From positions 1 to 14,457 of the forward strand of contig PLZT01000403.1 of NCBI GenBank assembly GCA_003152255.1: a stretch of 14,457 nt of DNA. The letters are read 5' to 3'. Numbering within the stretch: position 1 is the first letter of the stretch; every line of letters starts with the position of its first letter. Shown one piece after another: positions 8,901 through 14,457 of this stretch. The DNA is from Methylocystaceae bacterium. GTDB taxonomy: Bacteria; Pseudomonadota; Alphaproteobacteria; Rhizobiales; Beijerinckiaceae. The notes under the pieces were generated by a model that was given only the letters and a program-made list of their open reading frames with translations, had not been told where the DNA came from and ran no database searches. Position numbers and translations under genes: made by a program.

Positions 8901-9498
8901 GTTCGATAAAGACGCGCGCGTCGCCGAAGCTCGCGCCCGCCATCCGTTGCACCGTTGCGAATTTGGCCGCGAGCTCCCGCTCGTCATGACAGAGCTGCAT
9001 GCCAATGCCGCCGCCGCCGGCCGTGCTCTTCAGCATCAGCGGATAACCGATCTGCGTCGCGGCCGCCGTAGCGTCATCGATGCTCGCGAGGATATCGCTG
9101 CCCGGCAGCAGCGGCGCGCCGCAACGCGCGGCGATGGCGCGCGCGGTGTGCTTGAGACCAAACTCGCGAAGATGCTCGGGATTCGGTCCGATGAACACAA
9201 TTCCTTCTGCGGCGAGTTGTTCGGCGAATCCGGCATTCTCGGACAGAAAGCCGTAACCGGGATGCACAGCCTGCGCACCCGTCGCTTTGCATGCGGCGAC
9301 AATCGCCTCAATGTCGAGATAGCTGTCCTTCGCGGGCGCGGGGCCGATGCGGACGCGCTCATCCGCGTCGAGCACGGGCCGCGTGAAGCGGTCCGCGTCC
9401 GAATAGACGGCGACCGAGCCGATCTCGAGCCGATGCAGCGTGCGGATCACCCGGCCGGCGATTTCGCCCCGGTTGGCGACAAGGACTTTCTTGAACAT
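5929..9498 (-). CDS. Biotin-dependent guanidine (urea-type) carboxylase
   Basis: A 1189-residue multidomain carboxylase. Residues 1 to about 445 are biotin carboxylase (glycine loop STAGGGGIGM near 158-167, RDCSLQRRNQK 227-236, EVNTRLQVEHPVTE 288-301). Residues about 449-1090 are the urea-carboxylase carboxyltransferase with KipA-like and KipI-like parts (VPPSGPMD 474-481, DGGEAGLHPSNIHD, LGPDGPSLGGF). The C-terminus is the biotin carrier domain with biotinyl Lys1151 in ESMKMEM. It would use ATP and bicarbonate to carboxylate guanidine to carboxyguanidine. Such proteins are often labelled urea carboxylase; the guanidine riboswitch and deiminase partners point to guanidine. Asp698 in AIDFTGD lies where, from memory, fungal urea-specific enzymes have Asn; that alignment needs checking. 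It starts four bases after the preceding gene, without a strong ribosome site. Confidence 0.95.
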   Translation of the reverse strand: MFKKVLVANRGEIAGRVIRTLHRLEIGSVAVYSDADRFTRPVLDADERVRIGPAPAKDSYLDIEAIVAACKATGAQAVHPGYGFLSENAGFAEQLAAEGIVFIGPNPEHLREFGLKHTARAIAARCGAPLLPGSDILASIDDATAAATQIGYPLMLKSTAGGGGIGMQLCHDERELAAKFATVQRMAGASFGDARVFIERFIPVARHIEVQIFGLGDGRVLSLGERDCSLQRRNQKVIEETPAPGLSAATRERLRAAAISLGEAVAYESAGTVEFIYDVAREDFYFLEVNTRLQVEHPVTEAVFGVDLVEWMIRQAAGEFSAPAQSELVPRGAAIEVRIYAENPQADFRPATGVVTHLRWPAGARVDGWIETGSDVTPHYDPMLAKLIVHAADRTAAIARMQVALAETELYGLETNLDYLASVASTPEFTTGKVSTGLLKSFAFTPRAIEVIVPGAQTSVQDWPGRLGLWSVGVPPSGPMDSRSHRLANSIVGNDEGAAALECTVAGPKLRFHCNALIALTGAFMPACLDDQPIAYFQPVAVRVGQTLSLGAIEGPGQRSYLAIAGGVDAPFFLGSKATFMLGRFGGHAVGALRAGDVLKIGKAPVGAARPTIAEEIPPLVREWLLEVRSGPHGAPDFFETSDIEDLFSARYEIHFNSARTGVRLIGPQPRWARKDGGEAGLHPSNIHDNAYAIGAIDFTGDMPIILGPDGPSLGGFVCPAVVAPGDLWKIGQFKPGDGVRFQAEEGYVAKAPRTAIGREATRLASGRSLQSPILDCLDDGPTKVVYRRAGDDYLLVEYGPMSLDIALRLRVHLLAEALSAEKLLGIVDLTPGIRSLQIHFESATLSGARLIEVLQRIETALLPTEDVSVPSRIVHLPLSWNDPSVQLAMRKYQELVRPDAPWCPSNIEFIRRINGLPSIGAVRDIVFSAEYLVMGLGDVYLGAPVATPVDPRHRLVTTKYNPARTWTPENAVGIGGAYLCVYGMEGPGGYQLFGRTIQMWNSWRTTGEFSLGHPWLLRFFDRIRFFPVTEAELVEAREAFPHGGYPIEIQETTFSYRDYARSLAENGEGIAAFKTRQHAAFEAERADWKAKGLDSFVSDDGGARDGDGLGLPPGGFAVSAHISGNVWKILVEKGEMIERGQAVVVVESMKMEMEIVAPEAGRVAEIRCKQGRGVRAGDAVAVLEKVGQ

Positions 9499-9502
9499 GA
9501 CG

Positions 9503-10183
9503 TCACGCGATCGCGGGGTCGAAGATCATCACCTTGACCGGCGTCGGATTGAATCCGTTGCAAGGATTGTTGATCTGCGGGCAATTTGAGATGACGGCGA
9601 TGAGATCCGTGGCTGCGAGCACGTCGACATAGTCGCCGGGACTCGAGACGCCGTCGACGATGGCGAGGCGCCCGTCCGGCTCGATCGGCACATTCATGAA
9701 GAAGTTTATGTTGGGCACAATGTCGCGCTTGGTCATGTCGTGCTTGGCGACTTCCATCAGAAAGTTCTCGCGACAGGCGTGCATGTAGCGCGTGTGCTGG
9801 CCAAAGCGCGCCGTATTCGCCTCGCAGGAACAGGCTCCGGCCGAGGTGTCGTGACGCCCGCAACTGTCGGCGACGACGACGGCCAGCACATTGCCTTCGT
9901 TCGACATCAATCGGGAGCCCGTCGTGATATAGGGCGCGCCCTGCGCAAGCATCGTGTCTTGCGCACTGTAGCGCTCGCTTGTGTCGGCGGCGTCATAGAA
10001 GAGCGCGTCGACAGCCTGCTGGCCTTCGAGATCGACAATGCGAAGAATCTGCCCTTTCTCGACGATGTGTGACCACGGGTTGTTGGCGGGAATGGTGAAT
10101 TCGTAAATCGCCTTGTCGGGATCGATAGCGGGCGCGGCGAAGAAGGCGGACGCCGTCCCGAGAGTCGTGACGTTGCTATTCAT
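9503..10183 (-). CDS. Carboxyguanidine deiminase subunit (DUF1989, urea carboxylase-associated), shorter partner
   Basis: A 226-residue DUF1989 protein, one of the paired 'urea carboxylase-associated' proteins now known to form a two-subunit carboxyguanidine deiminase (CgdAB) that converts carboxyguanidine to allophanate plus ammonia. Visible family features are GQILRIVDLEGQQAVDALFY (44-63), DSCGRHD (106-112), Cys118 and Cys120, CRENFL (137-142), and SNCPQINNPCN (199-209). The ATG at 10183 is chosen because GAGGAG lies seven bases upstream and family similarity starts soon after; the frame stays open much further, but that part merely overlaps the neighbouring gene. It lies ten bases after the longer partner and four before the carboxylase. 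I cannot say from sequence alone which subunit is CgdA and which CgdB. Confidence 0.92.
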   Translation of the reverse strand: MNSNVTTLGTASAFFAAPAIDPDKAIYEFTIPANNPWSHIVEKGQILRIVDLEGQQAVDALFYDAADTSERYSAQDTMLAQGAPYITTGSRLMSNEGNVLAVVVADSCGRHDTSAGACSCEANTARFGQHTRYMHACRENFLMEVAKHDMTKRDIVPNINFFMNVPIEPDGRLAIVDGVSSPGDYVDVLAATDLIAVISNCPQINNPCNGFNPTPVKVMIFDPAIA

Positions 10184-10193
10184 GACGCGCTCC

Positions 10194-11033
10194 TCAGCCT
10201 TGCAGATATGTGGCATTGTTCTCGAATCCGCGAGCGGCTTCCGCCGTCGCGGTGCGGCACAGGTCGTCATCGCCGGGATCGGGAGCCTCAAAAATAACGA
10301 CCTCAACGGATCCAGGCTCGAATGTGAGGTCTGGAGCCAGAGGATGCGGACAGTTTGAGACAACGACGATCGTGTCGAGTTCGGCGCGAAGATCGACGAA
10401 ATCGCCCAGCGCGACGCCATCGCGCCACACGGCATGGCCGTCGACGATAGAGACGGGCGCGAAAAAAGTGATCGCCGGCGCAAGATCCCGCACGCCAAGA
10501 CCATGTTTGCCGGCCGCGAGAATGAAATTCTCGCGCGTCGAGCGCAGACCCGCATCGCCGTATTTGCGTAGGTTCGACGCGCGCGTGGAGCCTCCGATGA
10601 TCGTATCATGGCCGCAGCAACTGTCCTCGATGATCGAGAAGAGCACGCGACCCATGTCGGAGAAGAGGACGCGGCCTTTGCGCATCTCGCTCGTCCACTG
10701 AATCTTGATTGTGTCAGCGCTGTTGTACCGTTCGGATGGGTCGTTCGCGTTCCAGGCAAAAAACGACAGGCCGGGATTGCCGGCGCTGTTGAGCAGACGC
10801 AGCGCCTCGCCACGACGCATCCGCGCAGTCCAGTACCAGCCACCCGGAATCGCCTCTCGGCACCTGACATTCTCGAGCGGAAGCTGCGCGTCGCTGCGTG
10901 GCGTCGGCGGCGGCAAAGCGCGCGGCGCAACTGTGCTGCCCGCAGCCTTCATCTCCTCATAGCGTTTGCGATTCTCGGCGATCATGGCGGCGATGTGCGT
11001 CGAGTTCTTTGCCTTCGATTGCTGCGCGTTCAT
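10194..11033 (-). CDS. Carboxyguanidine deiminase subunit (DUF1989, urea carboxylase-associated), longer partner
   Basis: A 279-residue DUF1989 protein, the second member of the deiminase pair. It has an N-terminal extension of about 50 residues that looks helical and charged (AAMIAENRKRYEEMKAAG) and then proline-rich. The core has RMRRGEALRLLN (71-82), SERYNSADTIKIQW (100-113), DSCCGHD (137-143), TRENFILAAGKHGLGVRDL (166-184) and SNCPH (226-230). It differs from its partner by having CC in the DSC motif and lacking the CxC and PCN cysteines, which suggests unequal roles in the active site. The ATG at 11033 overlaps the ATPase stop as ATGA, with GGAG seven bases upstream. Its role is inferred from the family and from its position next to the carboxylase. 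Confidence 0.92.
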   Translation of the reverse strand: MNAQQSKAKNSTHIAAMIAENRKRYEEMKAAGSTVAPRALPPPTPRSDAQLPLENVRCREAIPGGWYWTARMRRGEALRLLNSAGNPGLSFFAWNANDPSERYNSADTIKIQWTSEMRKGRVLFSDMGRVLFSIIEDSCCGHDTIIGGSTRASNLRKYGDAGLRSTRENFILAAGKHGLGVRDLAPAITFFAPVSIVDGHAVWRDGVALGDFVDLRAELDTIVVVSNCPHPLAPDLTFEPGSVEVVIFEAPDPGDDDLCRTATAEAARGFENNATYLQG

Positions 11034-11878
11034 CCTCGTGCTCCGTTCAGAGCCGGGTCGTCCTGGCGTTGTTCTGGCTGCGGCTGCGGGTCGTCCCGTC
11101 CGGAGGGAGAAGGATTGGTTGCTTCAGGCAGAGCGGCGGCAATACGGCTCGGCCATATGTCGATGTCGCGTCCGATGATGGCGCCATATCGTCCGCCGTC
11201 CGTCGGCTCGTTGCGCCGCCGCTCAAAGGCGACGACGCGCGTCGCCAGTTTGAACGCTTCCGAAAGATCGTGCGTCACCATGACGACCGTAAGGGACCGA
11301 TCATTCCAAAGCTTGCGCATCAGCTCGTGAATTTCCGCCCTTATCCCCGGATCAAGCGCGCCGAACGGCTCGTCGAGCAGGAGCACCTTCGGGCGAGCGA
11401 TAAGCGCCTGCGCCAACGCGAGTCGCTGCTGCATTCCGCCTGAGAGTTGCGCCGGATATTTCGCTTCGGCACCGGACAGACCCACCGCGGCGAGCAGTTG
11501 GCGCGCTTCATCTTCAGCCGCGCGCCGCCGCTCGCCCGAAAGTCGACCGAACAGAGCGCCGAGAACGCCGCTAGCCTGAAGGTTCGGCCCCAGCAAAACA
11601 TTGCCCAGGACAGTCAGATGCGGAAATACCGAGTAGCGCTGAAACACAACGCCGCGCTCCGAACTCGGCTCACGCGAGATTGGCGCGCCTTCCAGCTCAA
11701 TGACGCCGCTCGTCGGCTGCTCCTCGGACAACAGCAGCTTCAGGAACGTCGTCTTTCCGCAACCCGATGGGCCTACGAGGGCAACGAAAGCGCGCGGGGC
11801 AACCTCGAGGTTGATCTGCTCGAGCACGATGTAATCGCCATATTCTTTCCAGACGTTCTTGACCGAGATCAGGCTCAT
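11030..11878 (-). CDS. ABC transporter ATPase of the guanidine uptake system (NitT/TauT type)
   Basis: A 282-residue nucleotide-binding subunit that powers import through the permease encoded just before it. All ATPase motifs are intact: Walker A GPSGCGKT (36-43), Q-loop VVFQ (77-80), signature LSGGMQQR (145-152), Walker B VLLLDE (165-170), D-loop GALD, and the switch histidine His203 in THD. The frame is open 68 codons further upstream, but that part overlaps the permease gene; the ATG at 11878 forms an ATGA overlap with the permease stop and begins MSLISVKNVWKEYGDY, as the family does. The last 60 residues or so are a proline-, arginine- and glutamine-rich tail with no clear motif. It is most like the nitrate/taurine/aliphatic-sulfonate group; the guanidine substrate is inferred from riboswitch and operon. 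Confidence 0.93.
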   Translation of the reverse strand: MSLISVKNVWKEYGDYIVLEQINLEVAPRAFVALVGPSGCGKTTFLKLLLSEEQPTSGVIELEGAPISREPSSERGVVFQRYSVFPHLTVLGNVLLGPNLQASGVLGALFGRLSGERRRAAEDEARQLLAAVGLSGAEAKYPAQLSGGMQQRLALAQALIARPKVLLLDEPFGALDPGIRAEIHELMRKLWNDRSLTVVMVTHDLSEAFKLATRVVAFERRRNEPTDGGRYGAIIGRDIDIWPSRIAAALPEATNPSPSGRDDPQPQPEQRQDDPALNGARG

Positions 11879-12789
11879 GACGACGCCCTCGCCGTCGCGA
11901 ACCACGGAAAGACGCGCCGCTGCAGAACAAGGAGACCGATCTCCATTGTGAAAGCGAGCAGCGTGATCCATGCGACGTACGGCAGAATCACATCCATCGC
12001 GAGATAGCGGCGCACGAGAAAAATCCTGTAGCCAAGCCCGGACTCGGACGCGATCGCCTCGGCGGCAATGAGAAACAGCCATGCAGGACCAAGCTGCAGG
12101 CGCAACGAGTCAAGCAGGCGCGGCAAGATCTGCGGCAGCACGATGCGCCAGACAATCGTCCATGTCGACGCGCCGAGGGTCTGCGCCTTGATAAACTGCT
12201 GCGGCGGCAAATCCTCTATTCGCAGCGCCACATCTCTTATGAGAGGCGGCGCGACGCCAATGACGATCAGGACGATTTTCGCCGTTTCGCCAAGCCCCAC
12301 CGTGATGAACAATATTGGCAGGATCGCGAGCGGCGGCACCATGGAAACCACTGCGACGAAGCCGCCCATAAGCGCACGCACATAAGGCAGAAGTCCGATG
12401 GCGACCCCGAGCGCCAAACCGAGGATTGTCGCAATGGCGAGCGCGGCCGATAATCGACCAAGGCTCGCGCCAGTGTCGAGCCAGAACAGCACGTCGCCCG
12501 TGCGCTGATCGACTGTAAACGCCATGCGCTTGATGGCATCGACAAAGGCCGAAAACGCGGGCAGCAGCTTGTCGTCCTGATTCGCCGCGCGTCGCAACGC
12601 CGAGCCAATCAGATAGGCCACAAGCGTCACGGCGAAGGGGATCAGCGCTAAAACCCGCGCGCCGCCACGTCCCGGGCGTCGATTGATAAATCGCATCGGC
12701 ACAAGCCTCTTGGCGAAAGGATGCGCAACATCTGCGCCAGCTGCAGGTCGGAGGTCCGGATTCGACGCCGACCATCCGACCTGCGTCAT
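11875..12789 (-). CDS. ABC transporter permease of the guanidine uptake system (NitT/TauT type)
   Basis: A 304-residue inner-membrane subunit with about six hydrophobic segments: near 46-64, 111-134, 141-166, 170-187, 234-247 and 266-290. The cytoplasmic coupling loop (EAA motif) reads KAQTLGASTWTIVWRIVLPQ at 201-220, which contacts the ATPase. The ATG at 12789 begins five bases after the binding-protein gene with AGGAA upstream. An alternative ATG at 12696 (residue 32, MRFINRRPG) has AAGAGG in front and would drop a soluble N-terminal stretch; the longer form is annotated because it fills the gap between genes. It overlaps the ATPase gene by four bases. Substrate specificity comes from the binding protein, so guanidine is a contextual inference. 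Confidence 0.92.
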   Translation of the reverse strand: MTQVGWSASNPDLRPAAGADVAHPFAKRLVPMRFINRRPGRGGARVLALIPFAVTLVAYLIGSALRRAANQDDKLLPAFSAFVDAIKRMAFTVDQRTGDVLFWLDTGASLGRLSAALAIATILGLALGVAIGLLPYVRALMGGFVAVVSMVPPLAILPILFITVGLGETAKIVLIVIGVAPPLIRDVALRIEDLPPQQFIKAQTLGASTWTIVWRIVLPQILPRLLDSLRLQLGPAWLFLIAAEAIASESGLGYRIFLVRRYLAMDVILPYVAWITLLAFTMEIGLLVLQRRVFPWFATARASS

Positions 12790-12794
12790 CGGTC

Positions 12795-13895
12795 TTAGAG
12801 TTTTCCTGCCGCCGCCGCCATATAGGCGTCCGTGAAGCGAAGCTTCACTTTGTTTTTGTCGCCGATCACCTTGCCGTCGGAAAATTTAATGCCCACCGCA
12901 TCGACCGACGTCGCATTATTGCCCAGCAGATTGTGCTCGAAGAGGAAGTGGCGAATCCTGTCCATGGTCACGCTGACTTCGGAACTGCGCGCGAAGGACG
13001 CCCCCTCCTCTGCGCTGGCGAAGAGTTTTGTCGCAGCGAGCTGACTCTCGAAGCCGGCGAGGTCAGTTCCGGACGCCTTGCCCATCGCTTCGCGCGCAGC
13101 TTTGCCTTCCGGCGTCTTGGAGACCATCACAGCGAGGGTCTCGTACCAGATGCCGACTAGCGCTTTGGCGAATGCGGGATTGTCATTCAGCGTCTCGGTG
13201 TTGACGACCGTCAGATCGATGATTTCGCCGGGAATCTGTGACGAATCGAACACTTTATGAGCGCTCTTGTCGCCAAGGATTTCCGCCACGATCGGGTTCC
13301 AGGTCACGACAGACGTCACCGCCGGAGTTTTCCACGCGGCGACCATATCGGCGTCAGATGTGGAAACGACAGTCAGATCCCGTTCCTTCATTCCCACAGT
13401 GCTAAGCGCGCGCGCGAGAAGATAATGCGAGACCGAAAACTGGACGAGATTTACCTTTTGTCCTTTGATGTCGGAGAGCTTGGTCTTGTCTTTCAAAATG
13501 ACGGCGTCGTTCCCGTTGGAGAAATCGCCCACGATCACCGCCGTCGTGTCGACTCCGCCAACCGCCGGCGTCGACAATGCGTCCATATTCGTGACGGTGA
13601 GCGCGTCGAATCCGCCGACCGTATATTGGTTGATCGACTCGCCGTAGTCATTGACCTGAACGACGTCGATTTTTATGCCGTGTTTGTCCGCCCATTTCTT
13701 GACGATCCCATGGTCGCTGGCCCATTGCCACGGCATCCAGCCAACGTAAATCGTCCAGGCGAGCTTGAACTGCTTTTTCTGTGCAGCCATCGCTTCTTGC
13801 GGCATGGCGAGGCCAAGCGTCGCTGCGGCCAGCGCAACCCTGCCGATAAGGACGCCGGCAAAATTCAACCTCTTTAGGCGTGTCGAGACATTCAT
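12795..13895 (-). CDS. Periplasmic substrate-binding protein of the guanidine ABC transporter
   Basis: A 366-residue secreted binding protein of the NitT/TauT fold, of the kind found beside urea carboxylase genes. Residues 1-37 form a signal peptide: basic start MNVSTRLKRL, hydrophobic core, AMA|AQ cut. The mature part begins KKQFKLAWTIYVGWMPW and includes YTVGGFDALTVTNMDAL and VGDFSNGNDAVILK, typical of this family's substrate cleft. Three ATGs are possible (13946, 13901, 13895); the last is chosen because GGAG stands six bases upstream and the signal peptide starts there cleanly. It is the first gene after riboswitch 1, so guanidine control acts on it directly and reaches the rest of the operon by co-transcription. 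Guanidinium as ligand is inferred from this control. Confidence 0.93.
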   Translation of the reverse strand: MNVSTRLKRLNFAGVLIGRVALAAATLGLAMPQEAMAAQKKQFKLAWTIYVGWMPWQWASDHGIVKKWADKHGIKIDVVQVNDYGESINQYTVGGFDALTVTNMDALSTPAVGGVDTTAVIVGDFSNGNDAVILKDKTKLSDIKGQKVNLVQFSVSHYLLARALSTVGMKERDLTVVSTSDADMVAAWKTPAVTSVVTWNPIVAEILGDKSAHKVFDSSQIPGEIIDLTVVNTETLNDNPAFAKALVGIWYETLAVMVSKTPEGKAAREAMGKASGTDLAGFESQLAATKLFASAEEGASFARSSEVSVTMDRIRHFLFEHNLLGNNATSVDAVGIKFSDGKVIGDKNKVKLRFTDAYMAAAAGKL

Positions 13896-13962
13896 GTGCA
13901 TCTCCGCTCGCAGCGACAACCGGGCCAAAAATAGGCAGAAGACCAAGAGCCGCCAATTCGCT

Positions 13963-14078
13963 GGCTACTGAGGTCTCCCGGGATTTTATCCCGCCGTGTC
14001 CCAAGCGGATTTCTCCCGCACAGGCGGCAGCTCTCGGACCAGAACACCTCGCATGAGGCCGGAACCCTAGCCGCCAAC
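13963..14078 (-). promoter_or_regulatory. Guanidine-I riboswitch (ykkC class), copy 1
   Basis: The minus strand shows the ykkC signature in order: GGCGGCTAGGGTTCCGG, a short GCCTC/GAGG hairpin, CTGGTCCGAGAGCTGCC, a second hairpin (GCGGGAGAAATCCGC), ACGGCGGGATAAAATCCCGG and GAGACC. The closing stem is GGCTA (14072-14068) with TAGCC (13967-13963). The class binds guanidinium and normally activates downstream genes. It lies 67 bases upstream of the binding-protein start codon. The leader between them repeats nine bases of the aptamer's 5' strand, TTGGCGGCT, at 13956-13948, which could compete for the closing stem. Confidence 0.96.
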
Positions 14079-14094
14079 TCAACGAACCTGTTAC

Positions 14095-14110
14095 TGCAGA
14101 ATTTGTGCCA
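14095..14110 (-). promoter_or_regulatory. Putative sigma-54 (RpoN) promoter of the guanidine operon
   Basis: On the minus strand TGGCACAAATTCTGCA matches the sigma-54 consensus TGGCAC-N5-TTGCA except for one base (C for T); the invariant GG (14109-14108) and GC (14097-14096) have the required spacing. A start about 12 bases past the GC falls near 14085, seven or so bases ahead of the riboswitch. Sigma-54 with NtrC usually drives nitrogen-scavenging genes, which suits a guanidine nitrogen pathway. I did not find a clear NtrC site upstream. Confidence 0.72.
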
Positions 14111-14457
14111 AATCAGTAACGTTGGGTTTCCGGTTCAACGAAAGTCGAGCGGCGGGGGCGCTGATTATTGGCTGTGCACTTGTGCTTAACGACAAAGCAG
14201 GTTGCGCGCGAAGTGGGCGGCCAATTCCGGTTGTCGCCAGAAACTCGGGCAATTTGCCCAGCTCGCTGCGGGTTAGATACCCTGGCGACACGTCGAAGAA
14301 AGGTCAAGGACACGGGGCGCCGCCGGTTCTTCTTTCACGGCAGCGCAATACCCGTCGCGGCCAAGTGCGTGAAGCCGCGCGCGTCTAATACCAAATCTCA
14401 CAGAGCGTGACTCTGTGGCTCTTCCCGAATCAGCAACGATCTGATTCAACGTGGCGA
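14111..14457. other. Region without a recognisable gene, upstream of the guanidine operon
   Basis: About 347 bases in which short frames exist on both strands but none resembles a known protein or has a supporting ribosome site. An activator site for the sigma-54 promoter would be expected here. The right end holds two perfect hairpins and may be the border of an insertion sequence that continues beyond the window. Confidence 0.5.
14399..14447. repeat. Two adjacent perfect inverted repeats, possible insertion-sequence end
   Basis: CACAGAG (14399-14405) pairs with CTCTGTG (14411-14417) across five bases, and GAATCAG (14427-14433) pairs with CTGATTC (14441-14447) across seven. Neither is followed by a T-run on the plus strand. 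Clustered short palindromes at the edge of a gene-free stretch are common at insertion-sequence ends, but the element itself would lie outside the window. Confidence 0.4.

Noticed and set aside
8608..9537. A 309-codon plus-strand frame opposite the biotin carboxylase domain
   Set aside because: Same reasons: an antisense shadow with no known motifs.
9503..10930. Long version (475 codons) of the shorter deiminase subunit
   Set aside because: The extra N-terminal 249 codons lie out of frame over the partner gene and read as low-complexity Arg/Ser/Ala; the ATG at 10183 has a good ribosome site and family similarity.
13927..13967. Intrinsic terminator in the leader of the binding-protein gene
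   Set aside because: There is a TATTTTT on the minus strand, but the best stem directly before it is only about three base pairs (GGC/GCC), too weak to call.
14113..14313. Short minus-strand frames of 66 codons upstream of the operon
   Set aside because: Two overlapping frames in different phases, no similarity to known proteins and no ribosome site.

Overview
The window is GC-rich DNA whose coding style suggests an alphaproteobacterium of the Hyphomicrobiales (rhizobial or methylotroph type). The Omp25-type outer-membrane domain (FNWTGLYVGG start) and the NitT/TauT-type transporter fit that; the placement is inference. Nearly everything is on the minus strand and reads right to left. The window carries a complete guanidine-assimilation regulon under two separate guanidine-I (ykkC-type) riboswitches, plus mobile-element debris.

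Right to left: 14457-14111 holds no convincing gene, only short perfect hairpins at the edge. At 14110-14095 is a close match to a sigma-54 promoter, placed to start a transcript just ahead of the first guanidine-I riboswitch (14078-13963). A tightly packed seven-gene operon follows: periplasmic binding protein (13895-12795), permease (12789-11875), ATPase (11878-11030), two DUF1989 'urea carboxylase-associated' proteins now understood as carboxyguanidine deiminase subunits (11033-10194 and 10183-9503), a biotin-dependent urea/guanidine carboxylase (9498-5929) and allophanate hydrolase (5932-4130). Three junctions are ATGA overlaps and the other three have gaps of 4 to 10 bases. The expected route is guanidine uptake, ATP-dependent carboxylation to carboxyguanidine, deimination to allophanate, and hydrolysis to ammonia and CO2. 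All three guanidine nitrogens are released.

Downstream of the operon, 3015-3975 is a remnant of a tni-type transposon: a plus-strand TniB-like ATPase gene that appears frameshifted at its 5' end, followed by three copies of an about 18-base repeat. Two copies face each other and form a hairpin that, read on the minus strand, is followed by a T-run and could terminate the guanidine operon.

Further left is a second, diverged guanidine-I riboswitch (2697-2585). Its leader can be folded into a self-consistent translational ON switch, and it precedes one gene: a 713-residue outer-membrane protein (2519-378) fusing an Omp25-like beta-barrel to an OprB-like porin. This is the most interesting part of the window. 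It implies a guanidine-induced outer-membrane channel that would complete a path from outside the cell to ammonium. The left edge (219-4) has a truncated transposase-like fragment.
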